From Amphirosellinia nigrospora (Eukaryota > Ascomycota > Sordariomycetes > Xylariales > Xylariaceae), in contig SCHM01000002.1 in NCBI GenBank assembly GCA_004123355.1, forward strand, positions 930,001 to 994,000: a DNA stretch of 64,000 nucleotides. The letters run 5' to 3'. The translations under genes were made by a program, and so were the position numbers. The notes under the pieces were generated by a model. It worked only from the letters and a program-made list of their open reading frames with translations, did not search any database and had not been told where the DNA came from. Below are positions 41,901-53,294 of the stretch, piece by piece; positions within the stretch are counted from its first letter, which is position 1, and each line of letters begins with the position of its first letter.

Positions 41901-42256
41901 GAAAGATCGGACACCCTTGTGGAGATGAGTCCGTGCCCGCCGGACACGAATCCTGTGTTGGGCGTGAACTGGAGATAACGACTCAACACCGCGGCTTGCC
42001 AGGTTTCTCGACCATGCATAGCGTAAGCCTGGACCATTTCACTCCAGAAGATCTTGTCTAGCTCCTCATTTTGCGTGGGAATGCGTTCTTCCTGGTAGTT
42101 CGGCTTCTGGTCGTAGTATCTCGGGTCATCTATTCTTGGAAAGGGGACTAATGCTGAATGGTTCGTGTTCTCTGAAACAAACGAGTACCTGCCTAGCGGA
42201 AACCTCTCCGCCCATGGCGACGAGGGCAAATTATCCTCACGTCCTGTTCTCTGCAT
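38993..42256 (-). CDS. Multi-exon protein with HExxH zinc-metallopeptidase motif, family unknown
   Basis: About seven or eight exons. Exon 1 (42256-41581, starting MQRTGREDN) is the longest, followed by a piece around 41400-41244 (AAETMICQKTGVLLNPFHS), 41159-41044 (LEQTPEQWEARLSKLL), a short exon ending VELAVV, an exon beginning TVHELMHAIIAARYMDDEY, one with GLCFTEWPWFGYQQQP, one with WKWSNMHERQSYYEFE and a terminal one ending NLRQLNSY. HELMH (40854-40840) fits the zinc-binding HExxH motif, and a GAELIE about 25 residues later could supply the third ligand. At least two junctions do not keep phase as read, probably through missing bases, so exon borders are approximate. I do not recognise the family and see no signal peptide in exon 1. 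Protease function is inferred from the motif only. Confidence 0.65.
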
Positions 42257-44435
42257 GATGAAATTTAGATTTAGCGTCGATGTAAAATGATATGTTTTCG
42301 TCTGATTCAAAATTCACCAGCGACATGCCGACGCGGAGGATATATCTCCAATAATACAAGCAGTGTTCGCTTCAATTGAAATTGCAGTTAATTTGGTACA
42401 TTAATTTTAGAACGGTTTAAACAAGAACGCCTCCAGATGCGTGAAGGGACAACAAAGAGACAAAATATAAATACTACATTCATTGGCCGCGATGCAGTAT
42501 AAAGACAATATAACTCATTGAAATCTACTAAAGGTTAATATTAATTATCCATAAGGCCCTGATAGGGACAATAGCTTATAGGAGAAAGACTAGATCCTTC
42601 AATGATATCCTTGTATCAATATGAACTTTTCTAGTCTGACGACAAGAGTCGAGCGGCGGAACATAGAAATTAGGGGTTTAGAAGAATGCGCAAAATGTCA
42701 ATGATCTTTCATAGGGTAAAGGGTGTCCCTCAAAGCTTTGATCCCCTCGTTGGTTTCCTAAGCTCCCGCCTGCACCGACTAAATTTCATTAGGAGCTGGT
42801 GCGAAACAAAGGGGCTCTTTAGTGACGAATTAACTACACAATCCGGGTGTGATATCGGCTAAGGTCACTTAGTTCATCCTCGTCAAAGCCGACCGACGAA
42901 AAGCAAGCGGTTTCAGGTTTGTCGTATATCGCTCCAAAGTAGAATAGGTATTTGAAAATTGCAGATAGGGTTCCTATCATTGTGAACCACAAGAAAACCT
43001 TATCTCCGTAGCCAAGAACAATAAAGAATATGACCGACACACTAAGACAATCATGTCAAAGAGGAGGCGTCAACGTCTACAAGCACGAGGAATGTCTTGT
43101 CAGTATTATCACAGGTTAATACAGAGAGAAGAGATGGATGAGAAGCAGTTATCAACAGTTATTATAACATAGGCGGCCATTGCTAGGATGCTTCAGCAAC
43201 AAAATATGTGTTGGAAACTAAACGACTCAAGGATCAAATCAATGAAATACAAATAAAGTTAGGGTCATCTTTGTACTACGTATAGGAGAATCGTGGCCGA
43301 CGCCGGCATAGGACTTAGGAGAGAAAAACTACCTAACCTACCTAAGCTACCCGATTTTGCGGATCGACTTTGTACTTGATGCCGGTCTCAAACGGTAACT
43401 GGTTTTAAACGGTAACTGGTCTTAAACGGTAACTTGTCTTAAACCATAACTTGTCTTAAACCATAACTGGTCTTAAACCATAACTGGTCTTAAACTGTGA
43501 CTGGTCTTAAACTGTAACTGGTCTTAAACTGTAACTGGTCTTAAACCGTAACTTGGAGTTCCTTCCTATTTTGCCCTCAGCAAGGAATTATCTGAACCAA
43601 CCAGAAATAACTTGGGCCTTGTAGCAAATATATTGCCACTTTATTAAGTCGAGTACCTGCCTGCAACACAAGTAGGGAAGGTGCCTTGAGCTGCAGGTAC
43701 TGATGTACTGTTTACCTAAGTTCTGGCGAGGCGCTGGGTTCCCTGGTCACAAGACCAAACATATCACCGTGGTGAGATGTACTGATGGCATTTGTTATTA
43801 ATGCACACACAATAATGATAGTAAGTACTTGTAAGAATGTGCCTTTGGTGTTGACTGCACTCAAAAACCCAATGTACGTCTGCCTTTTGTGAAGCTGAAT
43901 ATGACCTACTCATTGAGAGGAGAAAGATACAGGGACACTTTGAAACGTGAAAGAGAATTGAACAATTTAGAGAGTAGCACCTGGTACAAGATATTTTATA
44001 TCCCAAGTGTTCAGTTGAGTATAATTGACCTTGTAAATATCTGCATGTTTTGCAGCCCTGGCAGGAACCTACCTAGGATAATAGGGGAATTCCCAAATGG
44101 ACGCTGTACTATCCCTGAACTACCTCCAAATTTATCTAAAAGCTAGTAGTTGCCAGAGTTATGAAATTGCCTAGACATCAACCAGCCTATCAGCAAGCAG
44201 GACAACAACCTCGTTGCCAACAGTCTCGAGTTCCTACTGCTACCCGGAGCAACCGTCCTACCTCTCTCTGCGTACCCACTAAACATTCATCCAACTTGAC
44301 TATAAATTGTGCACACCTCACAACTTGTCCTGCATCCTACTTCTATCTAAACTCACAATTCTCACAATTTCTGCTCACACTATCACACCCTACTCCAACT
44401 ATTCCACTCGTATCCTACCTTCAATCGTCACCAAG
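42257..44435. other. AT-rich intergenic region containing a minisatellite
   Basis: No supported gene. AT-rich from 42300 to 43270. Short frames such as 42834-43040 on the minus strand are hydrophobic but unsupported. CT/CA-rich leader of the next gene from about 44170. Confidence 0.5.
43384..43553. repeat. 17-bp minisatellite, ten copies
   Basis: Ten consecutive units of exactly 17 bases, of the type GGTCTTAAACNNTAACT, with no length variation. The variable positions differ almost only by transitions (CGG, CAT, TGT, CGT forms in the middle; C/T and G/A elsewhere). Located in a spacer with no gene on either side for over 0.8 kb. Confidence 0.93.
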
Positions 44436-45344
44436 ATGGCTCCTGGTCTTGATACCGATAGTCAATTCCGCTTCCTCATCTCTTGCATTCGCCATTCCAC
44501 TGCGGGCAAGGTAAGCTTCAAACCCGGAGCATCGTCACCCTCTACTAGGTCTTCGCTATGATCAACATGCTAATTCGCACAGGTGGACTTTGATGAAGTC
44601 CGCAAGGAATGCGACATCGTCACCAAGGGCGCTGCGTAAGTTCCATTTCTCTACTTCCCATCTCGATACCACATCGGAATCCAAGATTGACATTCTAATC
44701 CTGCATAGAGCCAAGCGATATGAGCGTCTCATGAAAGCTCACGGTATCGCCACTGGCGCCGCTGCCAATGCCGTCAAGACTGAAGGCAAGGATGGCAACG
44801 AAGCCAAGAAGCCCAAGACTCGTGCCACCAAGAAGCGCAAGCTTGAAGAGGTCGACGAAGATGAGGATGACATTGATGAACCTGTCAAGTCGGAGCCGAA
44901 AATCAAAGGTGAAGTCAAATTCGAAGATGCAATCGTGAAACCTGAATGCTCGAATGATGACATGCCGAATGCCACGCCACTGCACCGCCCATCTTCCCAA
45001 TCCCAAGCCGCATCATCTTCCACCAACAACACCCAATCGATGATGACGACGATGAAGTCCTCTTCGTGTCAGCGACCGAGAAGCGAAGTATCCCCAACAC
45101 GCAGAGCTACAGCGACGACCATCGTGCATCCCAAACGCATCCGCCAGTGCCGGTTATGAGTGGTATCCAACCTGTTGATTATGCAGCTAACATGAGTTTC
45201 CCTCAGCAGCTCAACCCGCCGAACCCGTCGCAGCTTCCGCAGATGGCGCCGACGATGGCGACGATGGATCCATCTAATTCATTCTCCTACGGCTTCTCGC
45301 CTACGACCTGGGTCATTCCACATGGCAGTCATGGTTACCTTTAG
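44436..45344 (+). CDS. Myb-like DNA-binding protein (second Myb_DNA-bind_8-type gene)
   Basis: Exon 1 (44436-44510) codes LDTDSQFRFLISCIRHS, exon 2 (44583-44635) VDFDEVRKECDIVTKGAA, and exon 3 (44709-45344) AKRYERLMKAHG, together the three helices of a fungal Myb-like domain. Basic (TRATKKRKLEEV) and acidic linkers and a Pro/Gln-rich tail follow. A C is missing near 45034 (an ACCCC run read as ACCC). Restoring it joins the tail IDDDDEVLFVS...HGSHGYL and gives 254 residues. The intron positions (72 and 73 bp) fall between the helices. It is more similar to the gene at 23.2-24.1 kb than to the SANT-like array. Confidence 0.85.
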
Positions 45345-48300
45345 CATTTCTTGCACTCATAACTCTTATGCATGATGGCATAGTCACGCTTTGGTTCCAT
45401 CACTTGTGGTATGTTTCTGATTACCGGAGTAGCTGTTTATTATTTGCTAACACGAACTGCTTCAGCAGGACATGATCATTGGGGCTAGGATTAGGCTTGG
45501 CTTAGGTGGATATGAACATGAACACGCGATACTCGCAATAAATTTTTGGCGCTCCTCAGATAGGATGCGAAGACACGACTTTTCATATGGTCTCAGAGAG
45601 ACAACGCCTCACACTTGATTACCTAAACCGTATGCTTCGGCTTCGATATGGGTACCTAATAAGAAATTCGTAGTTTCTACACATAAGTGTCTTGATGCCT
45701 TTGTGATTATTTTAGTTGTTCTTGTAGATTGTCCGCAGTGATCGGCCAAATCACTCTTGTATCCTGTTAGGATCACCATCTACTGATCCTGTAGCTTGCC
45801 ATCTTGTGCACCACATGTCATCACTTGTGTGGCTTTTGAACTGCGAATTCCGCTTCATCGTTTGATTCGGCTGAGTCTATTTCTACGTTCTTTCCACTTC
45901 CATCCCACTAGTTCATCAAGTCCTCTATTGTTTCATTTCTGTGCGCGCCTTGTGAAGTCAACATGCAACATAAGATCATACATGTCCCAACGAAACGGCA
46001 ATCTCGCAAGCTACCCGTTAGCTGAGTTTGTGACTTGAGTCTTTTAGTTCGGATGCGTGTTGGCTAAGAACTACCACATGCCAATTAATATCAGACATGA
46101 GAAAACCCACAAATTATATCACCAATTCGCTGCAGGGAAGCATCCTCGAAAATCATTGCCGGTGCATCCACTTTAGTGAGGTGTCTTCCCTGCATCTGGC
46201 TTGTGGGGATGACATACAAGGTACCCCTGCACAAAATTAGCTCGATTGCGTACCTTCCCACGAGAAATCTAAAAACTAGGTCGAGCTAGAAAGAGTGCGC
46301 CTTGGCGAAGAAGAATCGCCTCGGACTTCCAAGTCCTTCGCCACTTGGGGACTATAGCCTCCCATTGAATACATGATTTTGAATAGATGCGGTATAGCTC
46401 CTGTGTGTGTAGGGGTGGCACCACACACATTCACTAGGATCTTGACCCTCGGCCCGTGCCGACCAAGGTGCGCCACTAGGACACCCTTGGCTCCCCGCAT
46501 TCCATTCTCGACCCCTGTCACCTGATTGATTGGCTGCTGTCAAAGCTTGAATGCGCCACTCTGTGGGACCAAAGCTCCGAATTCAACGACATGCATCTAA
46601 TTCTATGTAATGAGCACATACTGTAGGATAGAAAAGATCTGAATAGAAGCCAACCGGCATTCATAGGAGCTATGAATTGCTCTTCGGCGGATACAAATCT
46701 TTCAATGTAATGTTCCACCTCTTTTGGGATTATGATAAGCTAGTTCTATGCAGTTGCTCATGTGCTGATTGTTTGCTATCGTTCATTCCTGTAGATGCAC
46801 ATGTAGTCTTTCCACAAAGTAGTAAAATCACATGACTTCCAGTATATAGATATTAAAAAAAATCTCTCGATAAGATATTTAGGTCCTTTAGAAATAGCTA
46901 CGTATCCCCTTCTAGCTACAATCGTGTCTCTCTGAGGTTGCGGCAGTTGTGCAATTTCTGAGCGGCTGGCTAGGGCTTCATACCTACTGCCTGTGTGCAA
47001 TAGAAGATTTTAAAGCACCTATGTAGGTCTATGCTAATCTATAGAATTTTCAATACATATGTGAATGACAATGTGGGTGCACGTGGGCGTATTCACCATC
47101 TCGTTCTCTAAAGAGCCTAGAGAGTCAGTCCGAGGAATCATATGCAACTGATTAGGGAATGCATATTGGAAATATGGGGTGTCGAGGATATTTGTGGTGG
47201 CTGGGTCAGTATTCACTGGGCCCCGCCCAATTGTACCTAGCTGCTTCAATGGAGGCAACCATAGGTAGGTGTGTAGGAAGCTTGCCGCTACAATAGGTGC
47301 CTCTTAGGGAATGAAAGCTATCAAGGCCATAGGTATTTAGGACCCACATTGAGAGTGCACATAAATATTCCACTGCTCCCCCCAAACCTTCAATTCCACC
47401 ACTCTACAACAACATAAAGCAGCATCTTCACCCAGAGTCGAGAGCTGCATCCTTCCAGCAACACCAAGACTCGTCAATTCCTTCTTGACATTCAACTCTC
47501 AGAAGCAAGGTCAGTCCTTTCTCTAGATCTGCACAACTATCTCAATTGGTTTTGTGCCAACGCCTTTCTTCCTGTTCAATCACAAGCCTCATTTTATGTC
47601 GTCTTTCCATCTGCCTGCTTACCTATTCAAATGCAAATCGGCATTTTGAGAATTCTGCTAAAATCATATTACCGGGCTCATCGCTTTCCCAACCTCTACA
47701 GCTTGTTTCGTCTCTCATCGCAACTACACTCTTCCCATCTCCTCTATATCTCTCAACTGACCTTATTAGTCTTGTTAGTTACCTGCTAGATCACGATCAA
47801 GCCTTCGTCACTATTCTAAAATTTCGGTATGTCATCCTATTTCTCTATGATTCTAATAAGCGTTTTGAAGAGTTTGAATTGCGATGCCCATGCGCATGCA
47901 CTCCGAAGGGTTCAAATCTACCACTCCATGGATAACTTCCCGTTATCACTTTTCTAAAACAAAATTTCCTATTCTACGCCAAGCGAGTCACACTGGTTAC
48001 TGAGGGTTGGCTTCCAAGTTGTTGAGTACATCCGTTAACTTGGCCGCCAGGTCTTGCAGCTGGTTACACCATACGCCCAATCACGTTCCACGCTTCGCAT
48101 TCAATTGTCCTGGTTCCACTTTTCCTCTGCGCAGCTAGAAGTAGGTACACCTCTCTTGCCCATTCACCTATGACACCTTGTTGCACTTCTTCCACCTTCA
48201 TCTCCTTCGCGCTGGAGTCACTTCTCACATTTGCAACTTTATCACGACAGTTTGTCATCTCAATCGATTTCCGCATCTGCTACGAGGATTATGCTGACTT

Positions 48301-48763
48301 ACACCATCAACGCCAGGATCTGATACACAACTTAGGTCAGACTATACAGTCCGGATATTTGAAACATTCATCCCGGCATTAAGTATTGCCCAAGCAAGAG
48401 AAAAGTCAGTGTCTCTCTATTTATTCTCATCTATTTAGGTCTTCAAATCCCTTACGTATTCTATTCACCCCACGATCTTTTCTACGTCCATACTGGCAAT
48501 CGAATTGACTCCTTTCCACCATCTCTACATGTACCATCTGCCATGACCTTCTAGCAGGTGCCATTTCCTAATTTCCACAGCGGCTAACTTTGTCCTTAGG
48601 AACGCACAACTATTCAGACCTTGGCACTCTGAATCCTAACCACGCCCTTGGCGATTCACTGTAGTGTAAGGAGGAACAACTGTAAGTTGCCAATTCAAGT
48701 CACCGTATTAATACATTCTACTCGCTAATCTATGATTCCTTAGCTTCTCTATCATACTCTAAG
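45345..48763. other. 3.4-kb intergenic region, pyrimidine-rich in its second half
   Basis: No supported gene. From about 47380 to 48763 the plus strand is rich in C and T and has several GT...AG pairs, so it may be a long, intron-containing leader of the gene at 48764. A minus-strand frame at 46276-46521 is open but resembles nothing I know. Confidence 0.5.
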
Positions 48764-50154
48764 ATGCAGAGAGCCTTTGATAAGAGACCTGCACCTCTCC
48801 AGGATTGCAGCATCAAAATCAAGCCGTCCACCCAGTGCACCAACGTTGACTCTGCCATTGACATGACGTTTCCTGAATCTGTGGAGAAAGACTTGGCCAT
48901 GTTCGAGGATCCGAACAATCAATCGAAGATGCATTCGCATAAAACCAATAGTACCTCGGTCAACTACAGTATCAATGCCGCGGCAAGCTCCGGCCCCATC
49001 AGCAGCTCAAGTCCTCCTGAAACCCCTCGTACACCAATTTGCGTTGTCAATGGTATGCCATATACATTCGAGCGACTCATGGAGATGGGCACTGCCCTCG
49101 CTGAGGCTCGTCGCGAGAAAAGATTCCCCCCACCATCACTCCTGGCTATGATGTCCGGGCAACTATTGACGACTATGAGGATCTTGAGCGGCTCAATGTT
49201 ATTTGCGAGGGTGTACCGGATACTAAGGATCATCCATTCCACCCTGAAATTGGTCCTTTTTACGTCAAGATCCAACGAAGAATACAAGACCGCGACCTTA
49301 CCCATGGCGAGATTGCTGCCGATTCTAATGTTCATGCTCGGCTCAGCGGATTTGCCAACAGCACTGGTGCGGAGACTGGCATGTATAATCTCATGCGACA
49401 TGCAATGAATTCCGTTCTCCGCCTCAATAACCTTACACTGGACGGCGATAGTAATATTGTCGATGCCGCCGCGTCTCGTGTCGTCGAAGATATTCGAGCT
49501 ACTGTCAAGAGTCAAGTTGCTCGGGGTGCTCACGGTGTTGATGGGGTGAACATGCCAGCTGTCCTCGAACAAGTCTTCAACAATATCGAGACTACTCTTA
49601 GTCAAGGCGTCGGCACACAAGCAAATCGTCTGGATGGCCAGTTCAATCGTGTCGACAGCCAGATTAACAACATGAGCAGCATTACCAATGCCATTACCAA
49701 CGCTCACAATGCCCAAGTCAGTGCCATCGCCGGTCATGTTAACGCGATTGACAACCATGTCCACGCTATGGGCAACAATGTCAATGCGATGAGCAGTCTT
49801 GTCAATTCCACCAACGGCAATGTCACCGCTCTGACGACTAACATCGGCAGCCTCCAAACCATCGTCAATATGATTCCTCAAATGGCTTCTGACGCCGTTC
49901 GAGATATGCTTCAAGATATTGTTCCTGGAATAATCGGCCCTGCCGTTGAGCAAGCATTTGAGCAAGCCATCTCCAATGAACTGGTTGCACGCTTACAAGT
50001 GTTTACCAATGCAGTACGGGAAGGTCGTGCTCGCGCCGAGGCTGTTAACAATACTCGTTACCAGACAGCCGAGAAACCCAAGAGGGGCGGTTGGTTCAAT
50101 ATCTTCAAGAAACGTTCCAGTCATCACGGTCGCCGCGCAGACAGCACATACTAG
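48764..50154 (+). CDS. Heptad-stalk protein of unknown function
   Basis: The family is not recognised. The first 115 residues are Ser/Pro/Asn-rich, with a conserved-looking segment PYTFERLMEMGTALAEARRE. A base is missing in the C run near 49128; after correction follows a compact segment with DDYEDLERLNVICEGVPDTK and HPEIGPFYVKIQRRIQDRDL. From about 49600 to 49870 come twelve or so regular heptads (units such as AIAGHVN, AIDNHVH, AMGNNVN, AMSSLVN) with Asn, Ala and Val in fixed places, predicting a long parallel coiled-coil stalk. The basic C-terminus (KPKRGGWFNIFKKRSSHHGRR) could bind membrane or nucleic acid. Restored length 463 residues. Confidence 0.75.
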
Positions 50155-51597
50155 ACACCAATCATTCCTAATCAGATCGAGGAGGTATATGGGCTATCTC
50201 AACATACCATTTCTAACATACGATACGGCTAGGAAGCCAAGTTGTGCTCTTTCATCCTTTGCACCGCCTTCTGTCATCTGATCGTCGTTTCTTGCGTCAT
50301 ACGCCAGGTCCTGATCTTTCTGACATATTCAGTGGTGGACTTGAAGATGACGAGACCATCTACTCTGCATACGTATAATTGAACCTTCATTTGCACAGCC
50401 TCCGCAAAACCATCTTCATAGTTGGATGCTCAGACGGGTTAACATTCGCTAACCTGATCGGTCAACGCATTTCAGCTGGGACACACATATGTACATTAGG
50501 AAAGAATAGAGGGAGAAGAAGGAGTAGGGGTTTCTTTAGGTTTCGTTCGGCAACCGTCTTAGATAAGGCTCTGAAAGGCCTTGGAAAGAGGTCCATGGTC
50601 GTGGTTTCGGGAGGGCGTTAACTAGGAGGAATAGATTGCTTCGCCCATGAATGTGGCCGGCGGGAGGGGAGTAGGTTTTAGTTGCACTACTAGTAGATAA
50701 ATCTCATGTAACTGATCGGTGTCATGAGAATCTGTCCCTTTTTTATGCATCATGAACTCTAACGTCTGGGTGTCTGAACACTGAAACTTCTAGACATACT
50801 ATTGATTTGTGTTTCTGAGAGACAAAAACAAAGTTCTTAAAACTCAAAACTCAATCCGCAAATATTCATCTTAGTCACGGAACCTGGTGATATTGACCGT
50901 GGGCGGCAACTCTGTGATAGTTCTCTTGTAAACAATCTGAGGATGTAGACACTTGTGTATTTAGATAAGATGGAGGCTACAGGTAATGATCAATGAAGCT
51001 AACAGTCCTACACGATAATGCCGAGAACTGCACATAAGACAACGGCAAATCTGACAGTGTGTACATGTATCTTCGGGGAAATTTGCTCGTCGTCATAAAA
51101 AATAGGTATCTAGCGCTGCTCTTAATCACTGCGTTATCAGCATAGAAAGGCGTTCAGTTAGGAAGCAGAGGGGAGCGAACCTGGGGCTGACGTTGGCCTC
51201 GAAATCTTTGATCTGTTTTGACGATGAAGGAGTACGCTCTCCGTTTTCAATATGCGAAGGTCATGTATACGGGCCTGAGGCACGATGTATATTGAGGTTG
51301 AGTACTACGGAAGTACGCGAGGAGCTTAAGCCCTGTTTGGGCCGTCTACCTTGTCTCTCTATGAATAGGCCAATGCCAGGCGGTTAGGTATTGACAGCTA
51401 TTCTATAATGTGTTCGAAAGCGATTTTGTTAAGTAGATATGTTCTACATGTCAAGAGTAATTTCTGGACCGAGAACGTGGCAAGATGGTGGCTTGCTGCG
51501 CTATTAAGAGGACGAGCGCGTTAGACGCACATATATCGGGGTGGTGCACATCACTGGCTTCTCTTGGCAGTTCCATCTCAATATTCATTGCGGATCG
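50155..51597. other. Spacer between convergent genes
   Basis: No gene recognised. The first 500 bases are probably the 3' end of the heptad-stalk transcript. Confidence 0.55.
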
Positions 51598-52628
51598 TCA
51601 TCCATCATCATCAGCATAGAGGCTATTCTCGCGTATCCAGCTAATTACGTCCTCACCGACAAGCACTCCGAGTACCTCCCAGTCTTGCGTGCGAACCGCA
51701 TCACGGACTTTGGTGCTGCTAATGATAGCCTCATCCCCCTTGCGTCCCTGGACCATCTCGATTCTATCAACCCATTCTACTCTTCCACCAGCTTCCTCAA
51801 GCTTCCCAGCGCGGAGCTCATCAAGGTACGATATCTGCGCCGCCGCCTCTCCCCAGTCATCACCCGTGCGCATGGTCACGCGCAGTCTCGAATGAGCGAA
51901 GAACGGGTCTAGGGACGCCTTCATGGAGTTATTCGGGTAATACTTAGGATTCAAGATCCGAATGAGCGTATCGTACCCCGTGAGGTAGATCTGCTCCGAC
52001 TCCGCCGCATTATCGATGCTCACAGCAGTCTCTGAATCGTGCGGTCCCCCGACACTGCGGTAGAAATCGCTAACCGCGATAGCCTCGGCCTTGGCATGGA
52101 AGTAGGGCTCGGTAGTGACGGCGATGTCTACTGCTTCGCATCCTATATCGGACTGGATACCGCCTTCAGCAGCCCGCTTCGCCGCCGATTCCGCGAGTAT
52201 ATCCTGCGCAAACGCATACATCATCGACAGCCGCTGCGGAAAAGCGGCCGGTTTCGGCGCCTTGTCCGCATTATTGATAGCGAGGAGGAGCAGGACCCGC
52301 GAGGCGCGTTTGTCTCGGACATCCCGTGCGACTCCGTAACCTCCGTATCCCGCGGGACTCTCGTCTTGTATCGCGGGTCGGAGAGCGCGGAGATCACCAT
52401 TCGATGATGCGCGAGCGTCGGCGGGTTGAACGAGGAGTCGAGCACGAGGATGTACTTTGCCGGTCGGCGGGCTTAGCGGGGACTAAGTCTACCGTCGCGG
52501 TAGATGACGAGGGGAGGGAGCATAGCACGCGGAACGTGGAGTCGGAGGACTCGAAGCTCTTCAGGGCTTGCGCGAAGCGCGCGGCGAGGTTCGAGGTAGA
52601 CGCGCCATTTGCGAGGTGAGGTTCGCAT
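51598..52628 (-). CDS. POF1-like nicotinamide-nucleotide adenylyltransferase family protein
   Basis: Nucleotidyltransferase-fold protein related to yeast Pof1 and NMN adenylyltransferases. The nucleotide-binding signature SSFNPPTLAHHRM lies near 52400-52440 and the second motif, ISSTKVRDAV, near the C-terminus. Between them are LLLLAINNADKAPKP and FPQRLSMMYAFAQDI, characteristic of the fungal branch. The frame is broken near 52355 (a GA pair lost) and near 52465 (GACCGGC region), and the N-terminus ahead of KYILVLDSSF (ANGASTSNLAARFAQALKSF) lacks a clear ATG, so the start is approximate. About 340 residues. Catalytic activity is inferred from the motifs. Its 3' end faces the heptad-stalk gene. 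Confidence 0.82.
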
Positions 52629-53294
52629 GGCGATGGGTTGATGCGGGTGGGTGGGTGTTGCGACTTGGATGCTACCTAATACGTGAACATCGCATTTTCG
52701 GGCATTGTGTTCATAATGACATATAAAAGCTAAGCTTCGGAGACAGTGTTATCAGCGACTGTCCGAAGCCAAGATGTGGATTTGCATTGCGTAAGGTCAT
52801 AATTCGTTCATCTTGCGTAAATGTTGGAGATAGTTTGGTGAAACATCTTATGTGCGTATGCGCTAACTCCGGTAAACGCCGAGATTATGGAACCTGTCAA
52901 GTAGAATAGACAAAGCTCCCGGTCATAAAGGACATTTTTCAAGAGACCCTTCATAGAGCTGGCTACCTGAATTTCCGAGATCAAGATGTAGGGAATCAAT
53001 GGATGCATGGTGCCAGGCGACCAGCCTAGCAGCGTTCTATTAGGCTTAGCTATCTACGTCTTCTATTAACCTGATGACGGCAGAGCTTAGAGCATTGACA
53101 AGCCATCAGGATTCTATGGGCTCAATTCACACGTCATAAAATTCAACTGGCCTTGGGGTTCCTCTTTTCAGCCTGCGAGAAACAAAGGGTATCAAAGCCC
53201 AACCTTCTAAACGCCACCGTAGCCCTCGTGAATCGTCGCCGTACAGTCATTACACGTCCTCTTCCGTCCCGTTTTCGTTTCCACTCTCGTTGTC
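52629..53294. other. Spacer between POF1-like gene and APC10
   Basis: No gene supported. A minus-strand frame at 52808-53008 is short and unrecognised. Confidence 0.55.

Noticed and set aside
46276-46521. Minus-strand frame rich in Gly/Val
   Set aside because: Short and unrelated to anything I know; lies in a long spacer with no start or splice support.
48964-49965. Long minus-strand frame opposite the heptad-stalk gene
   Set aside because: Mirrors the heptad repeat in another frame and has no independent support.
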